A stretch of DNA of 64,000 nt from Acanthopleura granulata (GCA_016165875.1 JABBOT010000004.1:14199672-14263671); one strand, 5' to 3'; counted from the stretch's first letter, positions 48,341-59,020 are shown. Notes: a model not told the origin generated them from the sequence alone. Numbers and translations are program-made.

Positions 48341-49873
48341 TTAAGGATACTAGAATCCCTCCCTAGCAGAATTTCACATTTTTGTCTTTTTGAGCCGAAA
48401 ATATTGATCAAATATGGCCATATGTATATGCATTCTGAATGCTATATGAGTGTTGATCTAGAAGAAGCTTTTAAAATTTACCTGACTTTAATATTTATTT
48501 ATTAATTTGGTTGGCGTTTTATGCCACACACAAGAATATTTCACCTATACGACGGAGGTCAGCATTATGGTGGGAGGAAAGCCGGTAGAACCCGGGGGAA
48601 ACCCACGACCATCTGCAGGTTGCTGCTGCAGACCTTCCCACTTACGGCCGGAGAGGAAGCCAGCATGAACTGGACTTGAGCTCACAGTGACCACATAGGT
48701 ATAAGGGTTCGGGTCATTGTGCTGCGATATTTTCAATATTTTTCAAATATTTTTGCCCAAGTGTATGAACTAAAAGACAGCCCCACAGATTTTTAATACT
48801 CATCTTAGATTGTTCTGAGTAGACATTAAAGTTAAAACTTTCAAAAATTGAAAACTTTTTTGAAATTTTGATGTTCCTTTACTAATATCTTTAAAACTAG
48901 AAAAAATAGCAAAAAGTTAAGGGATAGTTTTTTAGTTTTAGTATTTCGGTGCATATGTGCCAAGCTTCATAGCATTATGTTGAAAAATATCCCAGAAATA
49001 AGTATTTCACCGCACAACCGTCTCAAAAAAGGGAGAAAAATACCCAAATGTGTGGAGGAGCATTATGTGTGTCAAAAATTTATGATTAATTCGTTCGCAA
49101 ATTAATTTTAACCAAGAATTGTCCCGGTTTCAGTTAAAATGTAAACATATCAACCTACTTAAATTTTAAAACTTATCATGCTCCACGAAAGCGTAAATTG
49201 GTGTTTTATCTTAACACTTCTGAGTAAATCCCCTCTCCCCATGGCACCCCGGTGGGGTGATTAAGGCTGTTGTTTTAGTTAATCAGTCTGCTTGAAGAGT
49301 CTGTACAAGCATCCAGTTTATAGCAGAAGGCAATACACATTTACCAGAGGTTTCGATGTATCAGTGTAGGAAATCATATCTATTCGATGTATTCCCTGAC
49401 TATGATTGATAATTGCTTTCGAAACAGTGAGTCGTCTATTGGTGCTGCAAGTGTTGTATGTATTTATGAATAAACCACTTCGTATAACTGGACTCCACAA
49501 GCGAGCTGCTCCCATCTGGCTTGGTAGCAGGGTGGGGGCTAGATACCCTATGTTGAGAGCTAGAGTCTCACTCGAGCCAGTATTTTCATTGGTCCTAATA
49601 TATCAGTGTAGGAAATAATATCTATTGGATGTCCGTTCACAGCAGGTAACCCTATTCGATGAGATAATCTCCTTGATCAGTGGGGAACTGAGAAAACACG
49701 ACTGCCTTGGTTCACAACATGCTATACTTTTTTCAAATTGCAGGCATTTGCAATTTATACTAGGTTTTCACCTTTAAGTGAGAGGAAAGATAGGAGAATT
49801 GCCCCCAAAAATATTAAATAAAAAAAATTCGGCCAAATTTCTCCTCTGAGGCCTTCTCGTATCCTTAGGTGGA
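48341..49873. mobile_element. Candidate non-autonomous DNA transposon with imperfect TIRs
   Basis: The left end 'CTTAAGGATACTAGAATCCC' and the right end, read as reverse complement 'CCTAAGGATACGAGAAGGCC', match over roughly 40 bp including a following AGnAGAAATTT-like stretch. The 1.5-kb interior is AT-rich with no ORF of note and contains a SINE. Target-site duplications were not found, so the boundaries and class are tentative. Confidence 0.45.
48491..48728 (-). repeat. SINE, minus strand, nearly full length
   Basis: From 'AATTTGGTTGGCGTTTTATG' to the head-side 'GGGTTCGGGTCATTGTGCTG'. The outer part of the tRNA-like head is missing. Its first 120 bases are nearly identical to the copy at 46,210, so both belong to one subfamily. 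Confidence 0.88.
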
Positions 49874-50625
49874 TCCAGCCAGCTGCATTCAAATATGCCA
49901 TTGCGATCTTCTATATAGTGGGAGATGGCCGAGCTGAGATCAGCCGGTAGAAGCCTATAACCATTGCAGGCCTACGTGCATGATATAATACCTCGAGTAT
50001 ACACCATATCTGAAGCAAAAGTTCAGATTTTATAGGTCATGTCATTTAAAAGTCAGTCAGTATTGCAGCACTTGTTATGTTAGATCTCTATGAAACAGAT
50101 CAGTTACACATTTTTATTACCGTACTGCATTGTACTGTTGGCCTACTGTACCGTGACCATATGTGTGCATTCGCAACATAAAATCTTGTTAATTTACTAT
50201 ACTTGGTAATTAAGTGAGTCAACTCCCCTGTATATACCGTTGTGTATTTATGACGTGCGAACACTGAATATAACGTCTTGAAATTTTTAATAAAATAAAA
50301 CGAGTGACGACCCGGAATCCGGGGTATGTCGCTTTGTCGGGCACAGGGTCAACATGTTCCCAACATTCCATCCCCGGAGCCCAGGCCAGTCTAGCCAGAC
50401 AGGTTAAGTGACGTTGGAATGTGGCCTATCGCTAAGCTAAATAAAACATCTGCTGCACACTCCGTCTGAAGACAGTTGATATCTACTATGACACCATAAA
50501 AGTATACCGCCTGCTCACTCCCGACAAATATCCACTTATATATGTATACTTAAAAGGCTTAATCACATCTGGCTGAAGTGAGAACAACAACAGTGAAATA
50601 CAAAGTCCAAATCTTAATTTCAAAC
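49874..50625. other. Spacer with one hairpin module
   Basis: Nothing recognised apart from the module at 50,313-50,376. Confidence 0.45.
50313..50376 (+). repeat. Hairpin module
   Basis: 'CGGAATCCGGGGTATGTCGC' on the left, 'TGTTCCCAACATTCCATCCC' on the right. Confidence 0.65.
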
Positions 50626-50775
50626 TCTCCGGTCGTACGTGACAAGGTCCGTCAGCAACCTGACCGGGCTCTGCACGGTTTCCCCTAACAATAATGCTGA
50701 CCAGCGTCGTATAAGTTAAGTATTATTGAGTACATCGTAAAACTCCAATCAGACAAATAAGTTAATTAATTCCAA
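50626..50775 (+). repeat. 5'-truncated SINE at the start of unit 1
   Basis: 'CTCCGGTCGTACGTGACAAG' through 'CAATAATGCTGACCAGCGTC' and 'GTATAAGTTAAGTATTATTG', with a short tail. The tRNA head is missing. Confidence 0.82.
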
Positions 50776-50988
50776 ACTGAGAATTCCCCCTTTCCTCTAC
50801 CAACCAGCCAAGCTAATAGGCCTAATGCCACAACATGTCAATCTAACAAAGATTCATTCTATAATGTTATCCTTGTATACATTCTTTCCCCTCTTTGTTT
50901 GTTTTGATTTCTTTTTCTTTTAGTTACAACCGAAATCGCTTGCCTTTATATAGCGACATCGGATGTGCAATAAAAACCTCAAGCAATG

Positions 50989-51053
50989 AAAATGGGGGAA
51001 CGTCGCAAAATAGCGACCTAGGTCAAGCCATTCCCTGGATTCAGTCAGGGCCA
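50989..51053 (+). repeat. Hairpin module, unit 1 only
   Basis: 'ATGGGGGAACGTCGCAAAAT' with right arm 'CATTCCCTGGATTCAGTC', followed by 'ATGGTCAAAGGGAGAGAATC' at about 51,075. No counterpart in unit 2. Confidence 0.65.
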
Positions 51054-51608
51054 TCGACTTTGAAGGTGTGCATATGGTCAAAGGGAGAGAATCAAATGGA
51101 ATTATCCCCCTTTAGTACAATTAACGGTAGTGTTATCAAAAATATAGTATATATTAACTCTGATGTTTAAGTATATTAATTCATAAGAAAGAAAACATTT
51201 CGACAGCGTGAATGTAGGAGATAATCACAAATATTAAATGCTCTCAATAAAGTGATGTATGGCCAACATAGTCTTACTCAGCCTATATAAGCAATAGCCA
51301 CATATTTAATACCCGAAATACGGGAGTAGCTGTCCACGATGAACGAATTCCCCGATTCAGTCAGTGTATAGGAACAGCTGATAGAGTGATCTAAGGAATA
51401 AAATCAAATGAAATCAATTTTCCCCTACAAAAGATCCAAAGTTGGGATTGATGGGAATGGAGGCTGAAAAGCTCACCAATTTTCGTTTATTTTACCTGGA
51501 ATAAATCAAATACCAGTAATTATATAAATATACACTTGTACCGAATTGATATCGGAGTATTGCAGTGATATGACCCATATCGAGTCTTCCAAACAGATCT
51601 TAATGGAT

Positions 51609-51672
51609 GGAAATGAGGGAATGTCGCCGATGTGCAGCCCAAATCAAGCCATTCCCCGGACTCCGTTAAAAC
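51609..51672 (+). repeat. Hairpin module, unit 1
   Basis: 'AAATGAGGGAATGTCGCCGA' with 'CATTCCCCGGACTCC', then 'TGGTCAAGGGGAGAGAATCA'. Counterpart in unit 2 at 55,459. Confidence 0.65.
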
Positions 51673-51867
51673 TGCCCAGTTTGAGCTTGTGGTCAAGGGG
51701 AGAGAATCAATGGAAAACTCACCAAACTATTTCCCCTCAGTCCCCTGGTAGGCCTATAAGACAATCCCAAAGTTTAATTCCAATGGTAATGCATTAATCA
51801 AGAATTAGACCATTGTTTACCCTAAAGTTCACTACCCATTAAGTAAATATATCTTGTCTTATTGTAA

Positions 51868-52028
51868 TTCATTCATGGATGTTTTACGCCGTACCCAAAC
51901 ATATTTCCCACGGAACGGAGAGCGAAGACAGAAGGCAGCATGAGCTGGACTCGAACTTACAACGGCCACATTGGTGAGAGGCTCCCCATCAAGTCAATGT
52001 GGTGCGGTATAGCGTGTTAACCACTCAG
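51868..52028 (-). repeat. SINE, minus strand, with internal deletion
   Basis: 'TTCATGGATGTTTTACGCCG' at the tail side and 'GCATGAGCTGGACTCGAACT' at the B-box side. Compared with its counterpart at 55,712, about 40 bp of the body are missing. Confidence 0.8.
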
Positions 52029-52518
52029 ACCAAAATATGGGATTGTTTAAAATCCGACTACGGCATGTCGTCTCCCCGAAGTAGGCTATCCCATCCTCAA
52101 CTCACAGCCGTTGCACAGGTTAAATATTTAAATAAGACGATTTTTGGAAGTAAAATATACCGTTATCCGTTCATACTTTCATGTGTGTGTGTCTGTGTTT
52201 TTTGTTTTGTTTTTATTACTTAAACATTTATACAGTTTTAAGACAATTATGTGAAACGCCAATGCTTAGTGATGCCCCTAGTTTTTACTTAATATTTTTT
52301 TTATTCTTCTTATCATTTTATTGACTTTCACTTGGATGGGTGGGCGTAGTATTTGTGAAATGAGGAGATTACTGTATATTGCCTGCATATGATAAATATC
52401 AGTACAGTGCCGGTATTGCAAGTAATCCATATCGAAGCAAATCAAACTAGTCTTTTTTTTTTAATAATACACTCACCAAAGAAACATGCAAATTAATGAT
52501 TAGACGAGAACGCGGGTG

Positions 52519-52580
52519 TCGAAATATGGGGAATATCTCAGAACAGCGCCGCGTGTAAGCCCATTCTCTTGGTACAGGGT
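52519..52580 (+). repeat. Hairpin module, unit 1 core
   Basis: 'AAATATGGGGAATATCTCAG' with a weak right arm 'CATTCTCTTGGTACAGGG'. 'ATGGTCAAAGGGAGGTAATC' follows at about 52,637 and its near-complement 'AAATTACTTCCCTTT' some 30 bp later. Confidence 0.6.
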
Positions 52581-54214
52581 TGCCGCTAAATGCAATACAA
52601 TTTGGGCGTTGCGCGCATAGCTTCAGACTGCTTTAATGGTCAAAGGGAGGTAATCGATTAAAAACCCAGCAAATTACTTCCCTTTCTATTTGAGCCCGTT
52701 ATCTAGGCGATCTGCAAGTATTCTGACCTCCAACAGGAAAAATATTATATCTTTGGCTTACACCATATATGGTTAAACAAAACACTAGAGCTTTTCTGCC
52801 CATGGTATAGTTTTACTGCTCTTCACAAATCTAACCAGGAGAAAATAATCTAATTTCTGTCTTTGATTTAGTTCCTTTTGATCACACTGATGGATGAAGC
52901 ATGCGTAAGGAATTAGTGTCCATGAGAGACCTTGGCATCAACGTAAAGGAAATGAAAGAAAATTCAGATTCATATGCACACTAAAGATTTTGAAATATTT
53001 ACTTCATTGTCCGCCACGACTCGTGGAAAAATTATCACCTGTAATGATGGAACACAGAGACAATACAGATAGTTGGACGATATTCGGCGACATTTCGCCA
53101 CATTCCACTTTAACTGTTAAACTGGGTTCACCAAAGACACCTCGTGCAAAATTATTGCACTTAGCCCACACACTGATACATGCAATGCTAATATTGATAA
53201 CTTCACTACAACAAAGGTATTTCTTACCGTTAACGGGTAAAAAATATCAAAAACGCATCATTAAGGAATAAAATTTTTAGCACGCGACGAATTTCTTTTG
53301 GCTCTGATGTACATCAAGCGCACTGCAAAATTTTACAAACTTTAATTTTTGTTCCTTTTTTCATGTTTCCCTTTCATGCCTTATGTATTTATTTTGTGTT
53401 ACGTTGTAAGACATGGATACGTCTCTCGGAAAACGGGGAATTAATTTACATGAGCTGCAGATCTGTGGCATTCCCCCAAATCCGACTTTTTCGGCTGCAC
53501 AAGTAAATTGTCTGAAAACAAAGAATGGCGAAGGAAATCTGCGCCTGCGATATTCGCACAGTTCAGAGTTTTGATCACAGTATAGAGCCTAAGGCTAATG
53601 TCACGTGCGCCATGGGTAATCGGTAATAATTTTGTCCACGTATATATAACCATAATGATATACTCCAAGCAACTGTTTGTAGAGAAAAATTGCCAACGGT
53701 AGAGAATACAGAGTAGTATGTGTAACTTAAACATGCAGATTATGATTTCTCGCATTTAGCGTTCTTTCTTAGAAGACAATTTTTCAGTATTAAATTATAA
53801 CTTGATTCTCGATGAAATCTTCTTTGTGCGCTTTACTTTTTTTCTAAGATCAAGATAAGGATTTGTACAATACAGATAACGGATTAGCTAGATAGGCTGA
53901 ACTGTGACATGTGGTGTATGTTGAGTGACAGCAATGGGTGGGGGGGGGGGTGCGTGGAGTAGTAGACAGTAGACTAATGGTTACCACGCTCACTTCCTCT
54001 TCCCATGTATTGTTGTTCAACTTAAAAATGGAAAACTCCTAATGAAGCGAATGAAATCCCGCTAACCCCGAAACTCGCCGCATTTACCAACCCGTCACCC
54101 CAGCCACTATGCAAAGTTAAGCAAGCATTGACTGCTGTTAAACTATAACACGTTCTGACCAACTATCGACCAAGTTACATGTATATTGATTTGTTGGGCT
54201 ATTAAGTGGAATAT

Positions 54215-54375
54215 AAAAGACAACCAGGACAGAGAGTAAAACCAGAGAAACCACGACAGAGTTGACAATAGTTGGAAAATGGTCACATGTACCATGTGTT
54301 ATTTTCTCATAGTTAGGGTTTTATTCTAATACACTGATTCATATGTAAATATTTGAAAGTAACGAAAATTAACAC
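54215..54375 (-). repeat. Dispersed repeat family A, copy 8 (in unit 1)
   Basis: 'ACAGAGAGTAAAACCAGAGA', 'ACCACGACAGAGTTGACAAT', 'AAAATGGTCACATGTACC' and 'TAGTTAGGGTTTTATTCTAA' on the plus strand. Confidence 0.75.
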
Positions 54376-54711
54376 TTTCAAACAGACACCATCAGCCTTT
54401 GACATGGCACTGATAATCAAGGACTAAGAAGTTTGTTCTAAAACCGAAGACACAGCTACTGAGACACAGATCCTTTGGTTTTCCGGTATGACGTATCGAT
54501 TCAGTAAGGTCTATGTCTATGTCAACCGCAGGTTGAAATATGACGTTTTTTCAGAAGTTGTCAGCACAGAAAATTGTGAAGAACAGATTTTTCTCCGCTT
54601 TTAAACGCACATGGTAAATCAATTTACTTTTCAGATCCTGCAGATTCAGCAGATACTGGTTCTTCAGTGTATATAACTGGGAAGCTCAAGGTCTGATGTA
54701 TAAATTAAGGA

Positions 54712-54905
54712 ATAATTCAATCGCCGTAAGTTCAAGTCCTCTACGGTCGTAGGTGGGAAGATGACCCAGCAACTTGTGGATGGCCGAAGATTTTCCCCTG
54801 TTTATACACGGTTTCTCTCCCCCCCCCGTAATGCTGACACACGTCGTATAAGTGAAATATTCTTGAGTACATCGTAAAATTCCAATCAAATAAATAAATT
54901 AATTC
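54712..54905 (+). repeat. SINE at the unit 1/unit 2 junction
   Basis: Diverged copy from 'CAATCGCCGTAAGTTCAAGT' through 'CCGTAATGCTGACACACGTC' and 'GTATAAGTGAAATATTCTTG' with an AAAT tail; the outer head is missing. Contains a C-run near 54,820. Confidence 0.85.
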
Positions 54906-55458
54906 CAGGCTGACACGCATATAGATACCCTATCCCCCTTTCCTCAACCAACCACGTAAGCTTATAGGCCTAACGCCACAGCCTGTTAGTCTAACCAAGA
55001 GGCATTCTATAATGTTATCCTTACATACATTTTTTTTACTGCTTGTTTAATTTGTTTTGTTTTCTTTCTATCTCTTTTTTATTTTTTTTTCTGGTAAAAA
55101 TATTGCAATTAAAATCGTGGAATAGCTGTTCACGCTGAACGAATTCCCTGATTCAGTCAGTGTATAGGAATTGCTGATAGAGTGAGCTAAGCAATAAAAT
55201 CAATGGAAAATGCCACCAAATTATGTATTTTCTCTGGCAGTACTAGCTGGTATATATAGCGCACTAATTATCCCGTACAAAAGATTAAAATGAGGGAATG
55301 GTGGGAATGAGGGTTGAAAAGGTCACCAAATTTAGCTTATTTTACCTGAAATAAATCAAATACCAGTAATTATAAAAATGTATATATTTACCGAATCGAT
55401 ATCGGAGTATTGCAGCGATATGACCCACATCGAGTCTTCCAAGCAGATCTTAATGGAC

Positions 55459-55522
55459 GAAAATGAGGGAATGTCGCCGACGTGCTTCCCACGTCAAGCA
55501 ATTCCCCGGATTCCATGAAAAC
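55459..55522 (+). repeat. Hairpin module, unit 2
   Basis: 'AAATGAGGGAATGTCGCCGA' with 'CAATTCCCCGGATTCCATG', then 'TGGTCAAGGGGAGAGAATCA'. Counterpart of 51,609. Confidence 0.65.
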
Positions 55523-55711
55523 AGCCCAGCCTAAGCTTGTGGTCAAGGGGAGAGAATCAATGGAAAGCCCATGAAATTATCTCCCCACAGTCCCGGATAT
55601 AAAACTACCCCCTAATAACTCCAGTGGACATGCAAATTAGAATTAGGCCAATATTTGCCCTACAATTAACGACCCCAAAATCAATATATCTTGTCTTATT
55701 CTAATAATAGA

Positions 55712-55910
55712 ATTCATTCATTGGTGTTTTACTCCGTATCCATGAATATTTCCCACGACCTCCAGCAGGTTGCCAGTTGAACTTCCCACGTACACGTACG
55801 AGCGAAGACCGAAGGCAGCATGAGCTGGACTCGAACTTACAACGGCCACATTGGTGAGAGGCTCCCCATCAAGTCAGTGAGGTGCGCTACGGCGTGTTAA
55901 CCACTCAGAC
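55712..55910 (-). repeat. SINE, minus strand, unit 2
   Basis: Counterpart of 51,868 but with the body retained ('CCAGCAGGTTGCCAGTTGAA', 'CTTCCCACGTACACGTACGA'). The head-side half is almost identical to unit 1, consistent with the start of the high-identity core. Confidence 0.82.
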
Positions 55911-56519
55911 CAAAAAAGGGGATTGTTTAAAATTCGACTACGGCATGTCGTCTCCCCGAAGTAGGCTATCCCATCCTCAACTCACAGCCGTTGCACAGGT
56001 TAAATATTTAAATAAGACGATTTTTGGAAGTAAAATATACCGTTATCCGTTGTATGTAGCTCACCCACGAGGTTATAGTAAATTTACTATAGGCACATAC
56101 AAAAGACTAGAGAGGTGTGAAACGACGACAGAACGCTCTCATGATTTATGAATGCAACTGTTATTTTAAATACTTTCATGTGTGTGTGTGTGTGTGTGTG
56201 TTTTGTTTTGTTTTTATTACTTAAACATTTATACAGTTTTAAGACAATTATGTGAAACGCCAATGCTTAGTGATGCCCCTAGTTTTTACTTAATATTTTT
56301 TTTATTCTTCTTATCATTTTATTGACTTTCACTTGGATGGGTGGGCGTAGTATTTGTGAAATGAGGAGATTACTGTATATTGCCTGCATATGATAAATAT
56401 CAGTACAGTGCCGGTATTGCAAGTAATCCATATCGAAGCAAATCAAACTAGTCTTTTTTTTTTAATAATACACTCACCAAAGAAACATGCAAATTAATGA
56501 TTAGACGAGAACGCGGGTG

Positions 56520-56580
56520 TCGAAATATGGGGAATATCTCAGAACAGCGCCGCGTGTAAGCCCATTCTCTTGGTACAGGG
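56520..56580 (+). repeat. Hairpin module, unit 2 core
   Basis: Effectively identical to the module at 52,519, with the same downstream GGTCAAAGGGAGG motif at about 56,638. Confidence 0.6.
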
Positions 56581-57913
56581 TTGCCGCTAAATGCAATACA
56601 ATTTGGGCGTTGCGCGCATAGCTTCAGACTGCTTTAATGGTCAAAGGGAGGTAATCGATTAAAAACCCAGCAAATTACTTCCCTTTCTATTTGAGCCCGT
56701 TATCTAGGCGATCTGCAAGTATTCTGACCTCCAACAGGAAAAATATTATATCTTTGGCTTGCACCATATATGGTTAAACAAAACACTAGAGCTTTTCTGC
56801 CCATGGTATAGTTTTACTGCTCTTCACAAATCTAACCAGGAGAAAATAATCTAATTTCTGTCTTTGATTTAGTTCCTTTTGATCACACTGATGGATGAAG
56901 CATGCGTAAGGAATTAGTGTCCATGAGAGACCTTGGCATCAACGTAAAGGAAATGAAAGAAAATTCAGATTCATATGCACACTAAAGATTTTGAAATATT
57001 TACTTCATTGTCTGCCACGACTCGTGGAAAAATTATCACCTGTAATGATGGAACACAGAGACAATACAGATAGTTGGACGATGTTCGGCGACATTTCGCC
57101 ACATTCCACTTTAACTGTTAAACTGGGTTCACCAAAGACACCTCGTGCAAAATTATTGCACTTAGCCCACACACTGATACATGCAATGCTAATATTGATA
57201 ACTTCACTTCAACAAAGGTATTTCCTACCGTTAACGGGTAAAAAATATCAAAAACGCATCATTAAGGAATAAAATTTTTAGCACGCGACGAATTTCTTTT
57301 GGCTCTGATGTACATCAAGCGCACTGCAAAATTTTATAAACTTTAATTTTTGTTCCTTTTTTCATGTTTCCCTTTCATGCCTTATGTATTTATTTTGTGT
57401 TACGTTGTAAGACATGGATACGTCTCTCGGAAAACGGGGAATTAATTTACATGAGCTGCAGATCTGTGGCATTCCCCCAAATCCGACTTTTTCGGCTGCA
57501 CAAGTAAATTGTCTGAAAACAAAGAATGGCGAAGGAAATCTGCGCCTGCGATATTCGCACAGTTCAGAGTTTTGATCACAGTATAGAGCCTAAGGCTAAT
57601 GTCACGTGCGCCATGGGTAATCGGTAATAATTTTGTCCACGTATATATAACCATAATGATATACTCCAAGCAACTGTTTGTAGAGAAAAATTGCCAACGG
57701 TAGAGAATACAGAGTAGTATGTGTAACTTAAACATGCAGATTATGATTTCTCGCATTTAGCGTTCTTTCTTAGAAGACAATTTTTCAGTATTAAATTATA
57801 ACTTGATTCTCGATGAAATTTTCTTTCTGCGCTTTAATTTTTCTAAGATCAAGATAAATATTTGCACAATACAGACAACGATCTCCCGTTTACTACTAGA
57901 TTCAGCACTAGAG

Positions 57914-57978
57914 TGATGGGTCAAAGGGAGAGAAGTGTGCTTACACTTTAATACACTACCTCCCTTTGATCGCAACAT
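57914..57978. repeat. Inverted GGTCAAAGGGAG hairpin
   Basis: 'GGGTCAAAGGGAGAGAAGTG' faces 'CACTACCTCCCTTTGATC', its imperfect complement, about 14 bp apart. Present only in unit 2, within the segment unrelated to unit 1. Confidence 0.65.
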
Positions 57979-58261
57979 CAGTCGGCTGATCTCACGGTAA
58001 CGTAACTGGCATGCATTAGCCTTGCTATTTTTCTTTGTGTGTTTGTTTTTTTATTGTTTTTTTTTTTGTAGTGTGAGAGTCTGATATGTACGTTTGTCCA
58101 AAAACCCAATCGTCCTTTATAAATAGAGAGGAATACTTATGACAACGATGTGTAACACTAATGAAGTAAATACATGAACGGGGTTATTTGTCTAGCTTCG
58201 CATTCAAATAAGAAAAACTATCGACCAAGTTACATATATATCGATATGTTCGGCTAAGTGG

Positions 58262-58420
58262 AATATAAAAGATAACAGGACAGATAATAAAACCAGAGAA
58301 ACCACGACAGAGTTGACAATAGTTGGCAAATGGTCACATGTACCATGTGTTATTTTCTCGTAGTTAGGGTTTTATTCTAATGCACTGATTTATATGTAAA
58401 TATTTGAAAGTAACGAAAAT
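58262..58420 (-). repeat. Dispersed repeat family A, copy 9 (in unit 2)
   Basis: Counterpart of copy 8, sharing 'ACCACGACAGAGTTGACAAT', 'GCAAATGGTCACATGTACC' and 'TAGTTAGGGTTTTATTCTAA'. Confidence 0.75.
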
Positions 58421-58741
58421 TAACATTTTCTCTCGGACATCAATAGCGCTTGACACAACACTGCTAATCAAGGACTAAGAAGTTTGTTCTAAAACCGAAC
58501 GGTGCTGAGACACAGGTATGACGTATCGATTCAGTAGGGCCTATGTCTAAAACCATTAACCACAGATTAAAAGATGATTTTTTTTTTAGAAGTTGTCAAC
58601 ACAGTAAAGTGAAAAGAAAAGATTTTTCTCCGCTTTTAAAAGCACATGGGAAATTAATTTGTTCTTCAGACCCTGTAGATTCAGCAGATGTGGTTCTACA
58701 ATTTTTTGTACATAGCTGGGAAGTTCAAGATTTTTTGGTAT

Positions 58742-58942
58742 AAATTAAGAACAATGCGGTCGCTGTGAGTTCAAGTCCAGCCCATGATGGGTTCCTCTCC
58801 GACCATACGTGGGAAGGTGAGCCAGCAAGCTGCAGATGGTCGTGGGTTCTCCCCGGGCTGTGCCCGGCTATCTCCCACAGTAATGCTGGCCGCCGTTGTT
58901 TAGGTGAAATATTCTTGTGTGTGGCATAAAACTCCAATCAAA

Positions 58943-59017
<75 letters not shown>

Positions 59018-59020
59018 ATA
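58742..59020 (+). repeat. SINE with long AAAT tail at the end of unit 2
   Basis: 'ACAATGCGGTCGCTGTGAGT', 'CCAGCCCATGATGGGTTCCT', 'CTGCAGATGGTCGTGGGTTC' and 'GTAATGCTGGCCGCCGTTGT', then about 85 bp of AAAT repeats (58,938-59,020). The well-kept body suggests a comparatively young copy. The A-box part of the head is missing. Confidence 0.9.

Larger units (their letters stand above)
50626..54711 (+). repeat. Tandem duplication unit 1, about 4.1 kb
   Basis: Collinear with unit 2 (54,712-58,741). Landmarks in order: SINE; 'ATTCTATAATGTTATCCTT'; 'GAACGAATTCCC(C/T)GATTC'; hairpin module at 51,609; minus-strand SINE; a highly similar core (about 52,030-53,815); a family A copy at 54,215. Offsets to unit 2 change from 4,149 to 3,796, 4,001 and 4,051 along the unit because of indels. 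About 350 bp near 50,925-51,310, including a hairpin module at 50,989, are present only in this unit. Confidence 0.92.
54712..58741 (+). repeat. Tandem duplication unit 2, about 4.0 kb
   Basis: Second copy of the 4-kb unit. Outer parts differ from unit 1 by many substitutions and indels. From about 55,800 to 57,830 it is nearly identical, with about six substitutions seen by eye over 56,215-57,815. It carries an extra 119 bp at 56,052-56,170, and its 57,880-58,200 segment is unrelated to the corresponding part of unit 1. Confidence 0.92.

Noticed and set aside
52990..53271. A 93-codon frame duplicated at 56,991-57,272.
   Set aside because: The two versions differ at four sites, two changing amino acids and two silent, which shows no coding constraint. 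No domain is recognisable, and preservation is explained by the near-identity of the whole core.
53441..53755. A 104-codon minus-strand frame, identical in both duplication units (also 57,442-57,756).
   Set aside because: Identity follows from the homogenised core. Composition and lack of any domain or splice context do not support a gene.
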